Positions 9,501 to 16,945 of a stretch of 64,000 nt of DNA are shown here, one piece after another. Every line of letters begins with the position of its first letter. The stretch's first letter is position 1. The notes under the pieces are model-generated. The model worked only from the letters and a program-made list of their open reading frames with translations. It made no database searches and had not been told where the DNA came from. The position numbers and the translations under genes are program-made. The DNA is taken from contig NZ_QHKO01000012.1 of the NCBI RefSeq assembly GCF_003260125.1, forward strand, positions 1-64,000, written 5' to 3'. The stretch is from Lujinxingia litoralis (GTDB lineage Bacteria; Myxococcota_A; Bradymonadia; Bradymonadales; Bradymonadaceae).

Positions 9501-9981
9501 CCACGGGGCAGTCGCTATCGTCGCTACATTCGCAGGTCTGGGTGCAGACGCCATCGACGCAGAGCTCGCCGGCGTCGCACTCGTCGTTCTCCTGGCAGGC
9601 GGGCAGGCAGCTGCCCTCCAGGCAGATTTCGCCGGTGTTGCAGTCGGTGTCCACCGCGCACTGGGGCCCGGGCGGCTGGCAGGCGCCTTCGATGCAGAGG
9701 TTGCCTTCGGGGCAGTCCTCATCGCGTTCGCAGGCCGGAATCGGCGCGCAGAAGCGGCCCAGGCAGGTGGCATTCTCCGGGCAGTCGGCCTCGCTCTGGC
9801 AGCGCAGGGGCTCGGAGCACACCGAGCCCAGGCATTGCGAGCCCGCCGGGCACTCGCCATCGTCCACGCAGCGATCCATAAGAACGGTACGGCCGCAGCC
9901 GGCTAACCCCAGCGAGCCAAGCAGGGTCAGGGTCATCACCAGGCGTACAAACATGCGTAGAGAAAACGAGGAGGCAGCCAT
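6526..9981 (-). CDS. Giant lipoprotein with 48 cysteine-rich repeats
   Basis: About 1151 residues, probably an outer-membrane surface lipoprotein. A short N-terminus with a hydrophobic stretch ends in the lipobox LGLAGC. From there to the C-terminus the protein is essentially one repeat of 22-26 residues, consensus CxxDxDCpxGxxCxxGxC; I count 48 units by hand. Each unit has four (rarely three or five) cysteines and an acidic DxDC core that could bind calcium and form disulfides. No catalytic domain is seen. The start is uncertain: ATG at 9981 has a weak GGA site, and in-frame ATGs also exist at 10014, 9999 and 9957. Relatives with fewer units lie at 26950 and, with a different spacing, at 59829. 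Confidence 0.88.
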   Translation of the reverse strand: MAASSFSLRMFVRLVMTLTLLGSLGLAGCGRTVLMDRCVDDGECPAGSQCLGSVCSEPLRCQSEADCPENATCLGRFCAPIPACERDEDCPEGNLCIEGACQPPGPQCAVDTDCNTGEICLEGSCLPACQENDECDAGELCVDGVCTQTCECSDDSDCPVELSCSDTCQCEDVPACQSDEDCEGDQFCMDQICVHPQLECFNDNDCPADGRCEANVCVPAQECFIDEDCPGQASCLDGICQVLPPECFFDDDCGSEAICLDQMCVPIDGECQNDDQCPEHFACLDRFCVFDGECLRDDECAFGQVCQDAQCVAPQCERDAQCGPGGQCIAGSCVFTSCQFDDQCPQGQSCQEGICQPTQDQCQINRDCAAGEVCTNGQCLPRPPECIDDFDCGLGQSCIDGQCFGGPQCQSDQDCLPTEICRAGQCVTTQGCQVDSDCGQAEICLSGDCYFIGDCRADTDCRRDEQCIDFRCEFTDPCQAVTCSPGHVCERGDCVPVDACTVDDECAPGEICEQGACINPNQCHSDADCRADEFCQNGQCLPQGDCQSDADCRVDEICENNFCTTPEQCRRDADCPPGQECEALTRQCQPAVECSSANDCPDGFTCLDDRCVDIRQCTVDSECPGGTICNGFFCQPRPECSADNDCETGERCDLGNCVASRCQNEAQCPPAWQCVAQRCIPPLACTGDQDCPLPNLQCINNVCVDPSGCQSDGDCFPGASCVAGVCLPLPPPQCSGDSDCRPSEICEFGICAPRPECTNDRDCAATERCLNYQCQQVRECVRDDQCPTDARCIDETCVAAQCAADGDCGPGRVCDNGACVPTAPQCTDDIDCPGGFECRGGNCRPLISECSNDNQCAPNQQCEQGVCVDLPPECSIHADCGPGQECVAGECRTAPPCRTDAECPDGRSCDTLSGRCIEPTSCSSSNDCPQGQTCIGDTCRLVRSCQADVDCPSGTSCQDGICRVSANCSADADCPDNQRCDAGYCQPTRCQSDQECSSGLICVAERCVQEPACSSDADCPSPTSCINFVCDNPGGCTADSQCPTGQVCYAGACFSFPPAQCDRDTDCAQGTECNFGVCEDTSPAPSCRINADCAANELCISGVCLGGTECDADQDCSFPEVCQNQQCVLPGSCSTDSDCTEGRACIMGQCS

Positions 9982-10326
9982 ATTAAGTCCGCAGGTCATG
10001 CGTGATCCGATCACCGGTGGTGCCCTCGCTTAAAGCGAGCGTCAACGCGTGCCGGCGCGCGTGTATCTAAGGGGACGCAGATGTAACACAGCGTTAGCAG
10101 CACAGCAAATTCACCGGTGTCAGGGGCGCCGAAAGGGCATTGCCAGCGCCGCGCGATTCTATTAGACCTTTGCCAGCCGTGCGGTTTGCCGCGGAGAGCA
10201 CGCTCCGCGGCAGCCGATCAATGATGTTACGTGACGAGCACGCCGGCGCACCGATGATGCGGTGGCGCCTCCCCGGATAAGAGCGTAGAGCCCGGCGACG
10301 TCCACAGACTCAGGTAAGCCCAGGTT
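9982..10326. other. Divergent intergenic region with inverted repeat
   Basis: About 345 bp between the cysteine-repeat gene (minus) and a small membrane-protein gene (plus). It holds a 10-bp-arm inverted repeat at 10187-10212 (TGCCGCGGAG...CTCCGCGGCA, 6-bp loop) without a T run. No reliable promoter pair could be assigned. Confidence 0.5.
10187..10212. repeat. Inverted repeat, 10-bp arms
   Basis: Arms TGCCGCGGAG and CTCCGCGGCA flank AGCACG. It lies 115 bp before the small membrane-protein gene. It could be an operator or an RNA hairpin; no T run follows, so it is not a classic terminator. Confidence 0.5.
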
Positions 10327-10557
10327 ATGGCTAAAGAAATTACGCAGGGATTGATTGGTGGCTTTGTGATGGTCGTGATCGTCGCATTCCTGGGCTCCCA
10401 GGTAGGCTTCGGTTGCTCGCACTACGAGCCCAGCGGGGCCGGTGGTGAGCAGGGCGCGGAGGCCCCGGCGGAAGCGGCCCCGGCCGAGGAAGCTCCGGCG
10501 GAAGAAGCGGCTCCGGCCGAGGAAGCTCCGGCTGAAGAAGCGGCCCCGGCCGAATAA
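10327..10557 (+). CDS. Small membrane protein with Ala-Pro-Glu tail
   Basis: A 76-residue protein. Residues 9-28 form one hydrophobic segment (LIGGFVMVVIVAFLGSQVGF), and the rest is an acidic tail built from APAEEA repeats. At DNA level the tail contains a 33-bp unit twice in tandem (10483-10515 and 10516-10548). A Cys follows the membrane segment, but the lipobox is poor. It is convergent with the TetR gene 36 bp away. I do not recognise a family. Codon use is typical of the window and the start has only a weak AGG site, so I hold moderate confidence that it is translated. Confidence 0.5.
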   Translation: MAKEITQGLIGGFVMVVIVAFLGSQVGFGCSHYEPSGAGGEQGAEAPAEAAPAEEAPAEEAAPAEEAPAEEAAPAE

Positions 10558-10593
10558 GCAGCTAAATCCTGAGAGGGGACTGTGCGCGGCGAT

Positions 10594-11187
10594 TCACTGT
10601 GCGGCCAGCCCCTCGGCAACCAGCGCGTAGGTTGCTTCCAGCAGGCGATCGCGGTCGGGCTCGTAGCCCACCGCGTAGGCGGCCTGAACGCCGTCGACCA
10701 GCGACTTGAGCGCGATGGCCGTGGCCCGGGTATCGATCGGGCGCAGGTGCCCGCGCTCGACCGCGTCTTCCAGGATCGCGGAGAGCCGATCGATGTAGGA
10801 CTCCTGCAATTCCAGGAGCATCTGCCGGATCGCGTCGTCGCGCAGGGCCATCTCGGCGGCGATCAACATAAAGCGGGGCATGGATGCGTCGGCGGCGAAG
10901 GCTTCGATGAAGTGATCGCCCAGGCGAGCCAGTTGGGCCAGGAGATCGCTCTCCTGAGTCATGACATCGTCCATAAAGCCGGTCGAGCGGTCGAACTCTG
11001 CCTGCACCAGGGCGCGAAAGATCTCGCGCTTTGACGGAAAGTGAAAATACACTCCGCCTTTGGAGAGGCTGGCCGCGCGGGCGATATCGTCCATTTTGGT
11101 GGCGAAATAACCCCGTTCCAAAAAGCAGCTTCGGGCCGCCGCCAGGATCTGGTCGGCGCGTTCATCGGGGCTCTTGTGTTTGGTCAC
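10594..11187 (-). CDS. TetR/AcrR-family transcriptional regulator
   Basis: A 197-residue one-component regulator. The N-terminal helix-turn-helix domain is clear (ADQILAAARSCFLERGY, TKMDDIARAASLSKGGVYFHF, SKREIF; residues 11-57), followed by an all-helical ligand and dimerisation domain of normal length. Such proteins usually repress a neighbouring gene until a small ligand binds. The divergent neighbour is a Ser/Thr kinase 435 bp away; I see no obvious palindromic operator there, so the target is unknown. Confidence 0.92.
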   Translation of the reverse strand: MTKHKSPDERADQILAAARSCFLERGYFATKMDDIARAASLSKGGVYFHFPSKREIFRALVQAEFDRSTGFMDDVMTQESDLLAQLARLGDHFIEAFAADASMPRFMLIAAEMALRDDAIRQMLLELQESYIDRLSAILEDAVERGHLRPIDTRATAIALKSLVDGVQAAYAVGYEPDRDRLLEATYALVAEGLAAQ

Positions 11188-11622
11188 GCTCAGGCTCCTT
11201 GACGCAGGTCACCGCGAGCGGAGACGCCCGCGATCGCGCTCCCTTGTATGCGGGGCGGGCCGCAGGGCGCAACCACCATATGTGCAGACCTAAGGCGCCG
11301 TCTCGGAGGGGGCCGGGCGCCCCGCGGGAGAGTGGACTGGAAGGGCGAAACCCGGCTAGCCTGCCACTTTGACTCTGTGTTAGGCTCAAAAGGTCTAGAC
11401 GACACGATCTTACAATCCACACGTCTGTCACCGATGGCGCCCACCGGCGCATCGCGTATGGCGCAACGCTCAACTCAGAAGGGGTTTTCGTGAGTCAGCG
11501 GACCGAGGCGTCGACCTGCTACGGTTATATCGGGGACCACTCCGGGCCCGCGCTCAGAGGCCACGTACTTTTCGTTGAGATTGCGAGGCAGCGAACCCTC
11601 CCTGTGCGCGTAGGCATCTGCA
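11188..11622. other. Divergent intergenic region, tetR / kinase
   Basis: 435 bp without a supportable gene. It contains a TTGACT (11369) and a TACAAT (11411), but their spacing is too long for one promoter. I see no terminator or long repeat here. Confidence 0.45.
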
Positions 11623-14097
11623 GTGGCTGAGAGCAACCGCGAGTGGACGAAGTTCGGGCGCTACGCCCTCCTGCAGAAGATCGGGGCCGGGGGCATGGCC
11701 GAGATTTTTCGCGCCAAGACCTTTGGGGCCGCGGGCTTTGAGAAAGAGTTCGCCATCAAGTTGATCTTGCCCTCGCTGGTCGACGATACCGAATTTGTCG
11801 ACATGTTCATCAACGAGGCCAAGATCGCGGTGAGCCTGTACCACGCCAATGTGGTGCAGGTGTTTGATCTGGGGGAGATCGACCACCAGTACTACATCGC
11901 CATGGAGTTTGTGCATGGCAAAGATCTGCTCGATGTGCTCGCGCGCTGCGCGGAGCTCAACATCAAGATCCCGCTTAATCTCGTGCTCTTTATCGTCATG
12001 GAGATGCTCAAAGGGCTGGATTTTGCCCACCGAGCCAAAGATCCCTATGGCGACGATCTCAACATCATCCATCGCGATGTCAGCCCCTCCAATATCCTGA
12101 TCAGCTACGCCGGCGATGTGAAAGTCGGTGATTTCGGGGTGGCTAAGGCGGCGATTCAACGCACGCTCACCGAGAGCGGTACGCTCAAGGGTAAGGTCGG
12201 CTACATGAGCCCCGAGCAGGTGATGGGCGAGGAGATCGACTCGCGCAGTGACATCTTCTCGGCGTGCATTGTGTTTGTGGAGGCGCTGAGCATGAATCGC
12301 CTCTTTGTGGGCAGCTCCGATCTTGATGTGATGCTCAAGGTGCGGGACGCCAACATCGATGCGAGTCTCAAGAAGATGGGGCCCCTGCCCGCGGATCTGG
12401 TGAAGATCATTCGCACCGGGTTGGCCAGACATCGCGAAGATCGCTACCAGAGCGCCGGTGAGTTCTATCAGGCGTTGATGGATTTTTGTTTTCACCACGG
12501 CATCAAAGTTAGCGGGAACGATCTTTCTAACCTGATGCGTCGGCTCTTCGCGCGAGAGATCGAAGAGGAGAAGAGCCAGCGCCGGAGTGAGCCGGGGGGG
12601 CCGGCGGCCCGACGTCCTCTTCCGAAGCCCCGGGGGGCTGTGGCCAGGGAGCCGGCTGGCGCCCGGGCGGACTCGGAGGTCGAGGCCAATGTAGCGTCGC
12701 GCTCGGTGGAGAGCGCGCAGCTTCTGGCCATGGGAGAGACCGCGGCGGTGCACGAGCCCCGGGAGAGTAATACCGGGCGGATGCCTGCCGGGGAGCTGGC
12801 CGGGCAGATCGCCCGTACTCGTGAGTCGGAAGACGAGGGCGACGAGCGCCGATATCGCTATCGGGATGGGAGCGGGCTGGTGTTCGGGCCGATGGGGCCT
12901 CAGACCCTGGTGGATCTTTTGCGGGTGCGTCGCCCGCGGGCCGAAGATCGGGTCTCGGTCGGGGAGGGGCCCTGGGTTCAACTCGATGAGATCAGCGGTA
13001 TTGAGGTACCGGCGGGGCGCGCGAGTGGTCGTCGGGCCCGACCGGTGGCCGTGGAGGCTGCGCATGATGCGGTGGTCGCGGGCGCGGACACCGATGTGGT
13101 GCGCGATGTGCGTCGGGCCGTCGGGCAGATGGAAGAGGAAAGCGCGGCGTCTGGCGATACCGAGGTGGTGGTCGAGACGCGGGAGGCGCGGAGCGTCCCG
13201 GGCCTGGCGGTCGCGCCGGTGGAGCCCCCAGGGGTCACGGAGGCCGAGCTTGGCGGTCAGTCCTCGCCGGTCTCGCAGTCGCTGCCTTCTATGGTTGTGG
13301 CGACGAGTGCGGGGGCGTTGGGCTCGACCTTCCAGGAACTCAAAAATCTCTACGCAAGCTATGAGGGGGATCTGGCCGAGGTCTCGTTTGCCCGCATTCT
13401 GGGGCGTCTGCACCGCGCCGGAGAGACCGGGCGCCTTTTTGTGAGCAACGGCCAGGTGGAGAAGTCGATCTTCATTCGCGATGGGGAGCCGATCTACGTC
13501 GATTCCAACCGGCAAGAGGAGTTGTTGGGACACTTCTTGCGAACGCGCGACCTCATCACCGAAGCCGAGCTTCAGGAGGGGTTGGCCCGTCTTAACGAGT
13601 GGGGCGGTCGACTGGGGGATGCGCTGGTGGCCGTGGGGGCGATTCCGGCGCACGCGATCTTCACTCATCTTTCGAGTCAGATGCGCGAGAAGCTCCTGGA
13701 TATCTTCACCTGGACCGAGGGCTACTACGGCTACTACGAGAATCAGGAGCCCGATACCCAGGGCTACTCGCTGGGGCTGGACACCTACGAGATGATTGTC
13801 GAGGGCAGCCGCGAGCGGGTGGCGCTTGCGCGGATACAAGAGCTCTATAGCAATCGCAATTTCGTGAGCATTTACCCGAACGAGCCCGCGCCCTTTAGTG
13901 TGGATCGGCTGCGGCTGCGAGCTCGGGAGTTACGGGTGCTCAATCAGCTGAGCCCGGGCGATCATCTGCGGGCGCTGCTGGCGAAGTTCGGTCCGGAGCA
14001 GCACGAGATGGTCTATCGCACGGTGTACCTGCTGCATCAGGTGGAGATTCTGTTGTTCGAAGTGACCGAGCGCGTGGAGCTGCCTCCGGTGGACTGA
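11623..14097 (+). CDS. Ser/Thr protein kinase with GYF-like and DUF4388 domains
   Basis: An 824-residue eukaryote-like kinase. The kinase domain (about 12-290) has a glycine loop (KIGAGGMAEIF), the VAIK-type lysine (EFAIKLI), a catalytic loop HRDVSPSN and DFG (VGDFGVAKA); HRDVSPSN in place of HRDLKPEN is common in myxobacterial-type kinases. A charged linker contains a GYF_2-like segment (about 406-465: FGPMGPQTLVDLLR, VGEGPWVQLDEI). The C-terminal part (about 580-720) is a PATAN/DUF4388 module (GETGRLFVSNGQVEKSIFI, GEPIYVDSN, GYYGYYE). No membrane segment is seen, so it is probably cytosolic. The start is GTG; its ribosome-binding site is poor. The substrate is unknown. Confidence 0.9.
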   Translation: MAESNREWTKFGRYALLQKIGAGGMAEIFRAKTFGAAGFEKEFAIKLILPSLVDDTEFVDMFINEAKIAVSLYHANVVQVFDLGEIDHQYYIAMEFVHGKDLLDVLARCAELNIKIPLNLVLFIVMEMLKGLDFAHRAKDPYGDDLNIIHRDVSPSNILISYAGDVKVGDFGVAKAAIQRTLTESGTLKGKVGYMSPEQVMGEEIDSRSDIFSACIVFVEALSMNRLFVGSSDLDVMLKVRDANIDASLKKMGPLPADLVKIIRTGLARHREDRYQSAGEFYQALMDFCFHHGIKVSGNDLSNLMRRLFAREIEEEKSQRRSEPGGPAARRPLPKPRGAVAREPAGARADSEVEANVASRSVESAQLLAMGETAAVHEPRESNTGRMPAGELAGQIARTRESEDEGDERRYRYRDGSGLVFGPMGPQTLVDLLRVRRPRAEDRVSVGEGPWVQLDEISGIEVPAGRASGRRARPVAVEAAHDAVVAGADTDVVRDVRRAVGQMEEESAASGDTEVVVETREARSVPGLAVAPVEPPGVTEAELGGQSSPVSQSLPSMVVATSAGALGSTFQELKNLYASYEGDLAEVSFARILGRLHRAGETGRLFVSNGQVEKSIFIRDGEPIYVDSNRQEELLGHFLRTRDLITEAELQEGLARLNEWGGRLGDALVAVGAIPAHAIFTHLSSQMREKLLDIFTWTEGYYGYYENQEPDTQGYSLGLDTYEMIVEGSRERVALARIQELYSNRNFVSIYPNEPAPFSVDRLRLRARELRVLNQLSPGDHLRALLAKFGPEQHEMVYRTVYLLHQVEILLFEVTERVELPPVD

Positions 14098-14166
14098 TAT
14101 GGTGGCCGGTTCGGAGCCGCGCCGGGTTGGCCGGCCTTCTTGAGAAAACGTATGGAAATCAGGGGA

Positions 14167-15771
14167 TTAGGCGGATCGTCGGAGGCGGCGCTTCACGCGC
14201 TCCAGGACCACATCGAGCTCCGGCGGGTTGAAGAGCCATCCGCTGAGGGCCAGGGCGCCGAAGAAGGCGGTGCCCATGGCGATGAGAAGCACGACCAGCC
14301 CCATCAGTCCTAGATCGGCCGGGGCGTGGCCGGCCAAATAAAACACCCCGTAGGCGGCACCGGCCGCCCAGGCTCCGTGGAGTGCACCGCGGAGGGTGCC
14401 CCGGGCGATGGGCATCAGCGGCAGCCGGCCCACGCGCAGGCGGTAGTACCCCAGGGTCACCAGGGCATTGAGCGTCATCCCCAGCGAAGTCGCCGCGGCC
14501 AGCCCCCGGACCCCGAACTCGGCGCCCAGCAGGGCGTAGAAGGGGGCGGCCAACGCCACCGTGACCGAGCCGAGAATCATGGGGGTGAGTGTGTTTTTAC
14601 GCGCGTAAAATCCGCGTACCGCCAGGGTTTGTACCGCCCAGGACCACAGGCCGCCGGCGAAGACGATCAGGAGGCCGGCCATGGTATCGGCATCGCTGGC
14701 CTGGAAGTGTCCGTGGCGGAAGATCGCGTGGACCAGGGGGTAGGCGGCCACCATCAGCCCGGCCGCCCCCACCATCGCCAGAAAGCCCACGCGTTGGAGG
14801 CTGCGCGCGAGCATCCGTCCCATCTCCTCTTCTTTGCCCTCGTGGAAGAGGCGAGTGAGGAAGGGGAGCGCGGCCTGGCCGGCGGCCTGGCCGATGATGG
14901 CGAAGATGACCATCATCAGCTTGCGGGCGTTGGCCAGCCAGGTGATGGCGCCATCTCCCTGGAGCGAGCCGAAGTACTTTAAGAACCACTCATCGACGGT
15001 GACCAGGCTGACGCCCACCATCAAGGGGAGTGTCAGCAGCAGGAAGGCCCGGAAGTCAGCATCGAAGGGGGCAAAGCGCGGGGTGAATTTTACCTCGTGC
15101 CTGGCCGCCCACATGGGGACGGCCAGGGGGCCCAGCAGGGCGCCCACGACCACGCCGATGGCGAATCCCTTGATGCCAAACCAGGGATCGAGGAGCACGC
15201 CGCCCAGGATGATGCAGAGGTTGTAGATCAGCGGGGCAATGGCGCTGGGCCAGAAGATCTCGCGGACAAAGAGCGAGCCCTGCAGCAGTCCGCCGATGTA
15301 AAAGGCCATCGGCGCTAGCAGCACGATACGGGTCATGCTCACCGCCAGCTCGAGCTGCTCGGGATCGTTAAATCCGGGATTGAGCACCGGTACGATCTGC
15401 GGGGCGAGCACGTAGCCCAGGGCGATGAACACCGCCAGCACCGAGCCCATGGTGGTGGCGATGGTCGAGAAGAGTCGCCAGGCCCCCTCCTCGTCTTGAG
15501 AGGCGACATAGGAGGAGAAGAGCGGTATGAAGGTGATTGAGAGGGTGCCACCGGCCAGCACGTAGTTCATCATATCCGGCATGGTGAAGGCGGCCTGATA
15601 GGCGTCGGTGGTGGCGCTGGCTCCGTGGTTGTAGACGATGACCGCTTCGCGCAGAAACCCCAGGATGCGGCTCAACAGGGTGCTGACCGCCAGGATGATG
15701 GCGGCGATGCCCATGCGGCGGCCGATCGAAGGGGCGGGTTTTTGAGCTTTGTCGGGGGCGTCGGTTGCCAT
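14167..15771 (-). CDS. murJ: Lipid II flippase MurJ
   Basis: A 534-residue inner-membrane protein with about 14 hydrophobic segments. It flips lipid II to the periplasm for peptidoglycan synthesis. The MurJ/MviN signature is clear at the N-terminus (STLLSRILGFLREAVI, TDAYQAAFTMPDMM, GGTLSITFIPLF), and the length fits the family (E. coli 511). The ATG at 15771 is preferred; an open frame back to 15888 would add a proline-rich, unlikely leader. The gene is convergent with the kinase and divergent from the thiamine genes. Confidence 0.92.
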   Translation of the reverse strand: MATDAPDKAQKPAPSIGRRMGIAAIILAVSTLLSRILGFLREAVIVYNHGASATTDAYQAAFTMPDMMNYVLAGGTLSITFIPLFSSYVASQDEEGAWRLFSTIATTMGSVLAVFIALGYVLAPQIVPVLNPGFNDPEQLELAVSMTRIVLLAPMAFYIGGLLQGSLFVREIFWPSAIAPLIYNLCIILGGVLLDPWFGIKGFAIGVVVGALLGPLAVPMWAARHEVKFTPRFAPFDADFRAFLLLTLPLMVGVSLVTVDEWFLKYFGSLQGDGAITWLANARKLMMVIFAIIGQAAGQAALPFLTRLFHEGKEEEMGRMLARSLQRVGFLAMVGAAGLMVAAYPLVHAIFRHGHFQASDADTMAGLLIVFAGGLWSWAVQTLAVRGFYARKNTLTPMILGSVTVALAAPFYALLGAEFGVRGLAAATSLGMTLNALVTLGYYRLRVGRLPLMPIARGTLRGALHGAWAAGAAYGVFYLAGHAPADLGLMGLVVLLIAMGTAFFGALALSGWLFNPPELDVVLERVKRRLRRSA

Positions 15772-15905
15772 GGTGCCAGGTGCTCGCGCGAAGGTATGAA
15801 TCAGATCCTCTTCCCCGGGTGCTTGTATCGCGATCGGGGGCGGAGGCGAAGTTTTTCGGTGGGCCCTGCTGACGAGGGCCGCGCCCACAGCGGAGGATGA
15901 AGGCG

Positions 15906-16115
15906 ATGGAGATCCGGGTCAACGGCAAGGCGCATACCCTGAAAGAGGCGCGTCCCTGGTCAGTTGAAGAGCTGCTCTCGGAGCTGGGCATTGAGGCGAT
16001 TCGCGGGGTGGCGGTGGCGGTGGGCGACCAGGTTGTTCCGCGCAGCGCCTGGTCGGAGCCGAGGATTGAGGCCGGTACCAGCGTGGAGATCATTCGCGCC
16101 ACCCAGGGTGGTTAA
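15906..16115 (+). CDS. thiS: Sulfur carrier protein ThiS
   Basis: A 69-residue ubiquitin-like protein ending in the required Gly-Gly (RATQGG), which is adenylated and thiocarboxylated to supply sulfur for the thiazole ring of thiamine. MEIRVNGKAHTL at the N-terminus and IEIIRATQGG-like at the end are typical. The ATG at 15906 sits 9 bp after GGAGG, while the ATG at 15897 abuts that site, so 15906 is the better start. thiG follows 26 bp on. ThiF, ThiO/ThiH and ThiC are not in the window. Confidence 0.92.
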   Translation: MEIRVNGKAHTLKEARPWSVEELLSELGIEAIRGVAVAVGDQVVPRSAWSEPRIEAGTSVEIIRATQGG

Positions 16116-16141
16116 CCCCGAAGTTCGAGCCGAGGAGTAAG

Positions 16142-16942
16142 ATGATGAGCGACCCGAAGCCGTCGACCTGGAAGGTCGGCCCCTATGAATTTACCAGCCG
16201 ACTTCTGGTAGGAACGGCCCGTTACGCCAACTACCAGGTGATGCTCGACGCGTTGGAGGCCAGCGGCACTGAGCTGGTGACGGTGGGCATTCGCCGGCTC
16301 GATATCGAGGCCTCGCGGGAGGCGGGGATCCTGGAGATTCTGACCGAGCGCTACACGCTGCTGCCCAATACCGCCGGTTGCTACACCGCGCGCGACGCTG
16401 TGCTCACCGCGCAGCTGGCACGTGAGGCGCTGGAGACCGACCTGATCAAGTTGGAGGTGATCGCCGACGATCAGACCCTGCTTCCGGACAGCGAGGAGCT
16501 GCTTAAGGCGGCACGCACGCTGGTGGCCGATGGCTTTGTGGTGATGGCCTACACCAACGACGATCCGGTTCTAGCCCGCAAACTTCAGGATATCGGGTGC
16601 GCTGCGGTCATGCCGCTGGGCTCGCCGATCGGCAGCGGGATGGGGATTCGGAACCCCTATAATTTCCAGATCATCCGCGAGTTTATGGAGGTGCCGATGC
16701 TGGTGGATGCCGGGATTGGCACGGCTTCGGATGCCGCGTTGGCGATGGAGCTGGGCTGTGACGGGGTGCTTCTGAACACGGCGATCAGTGGGGCGGAGAA
16801 GCCAGTGGTCATGGCACGGGCCTTTCGCGATGCGGTGCGTGCGGGGCGCTGGGCGCGGGAGGCCGGGCGGATTCCCCGGCGTTTTTACGCCCAGGCGTCC
16901 ACGCCCCTGGAGGGCGCGGTGGGCTCCGAGTCGTCGAGTTAA
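16142..16942 (+). CDS. thiG: Thiazole synthase ThiG
   Basis: This 266-residue TIM-barrel enzyme forms the thiazole phosphate of thiamine from 1-deoxyxylulose 5-phosphate, dehydroglycine and ThiS thiocarboxylate. The imine-forming lysine is in LIKLEVI (Lys 103). Other family blocks are SRLLVGTARY, TVGIRRLDIE, LLPNTAGCYTA, GCAAVMPLGSPIGSG and LVDAGIGTASDAALAMELG. Start codons ATG-ATG follow a GAGGAG site. It is the middle gene of thiS-thiG-thiE/tenI, with only 3 bp to the next start. Length and ends are normal. Confidence 0.96.
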   Translation: MMSDPKPSTWKVGPYEFTSRLLVGTARYANYQVMLDALEASGTELVTVGIRRLDIEASREAGILEILTERYTLLPNTAGCYTARDAVLTAQLAREALETDLIKLEVIADDQTLLPDSEELLKAARTLVADGFVVMAYTNDDPVLARKLQDIGCAAVMPLGSPIGSGMGIRNPYNFQIIREFMEVPMLVDAGIGTASDAALAMELGCDGVLLNTAISGAEKPVVMARAFRDAVRAGRWAREAGRIPRRFYAQASTPLEGAVGSESSS

Positions 16943-16945
16943 GGT

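Noticed and set aside
11369..11416. Promoter formed by TTGACT (11369) and TACAAT (11411) before the kinase gene
   Set aside because: The spacing is 36 bp, far too long for one sigma-70 promoter.
11554..13839. A 761-codon open frame on the minus strand opposite the Ser/Thr kinase
   Set aside because: The translation is rich in His, Arg and Pro without recognisable domains, while the plus strand has a complete kinase and DUF4388 module.
15772..15905. TPP riboswitch upstream of thiS
   Set aside because: The conserved CTGAGA and ACCTGATCTGG-type elements are missing in this 134-bp gap. Only a short GGCCCT/AGGGCC stem is present.
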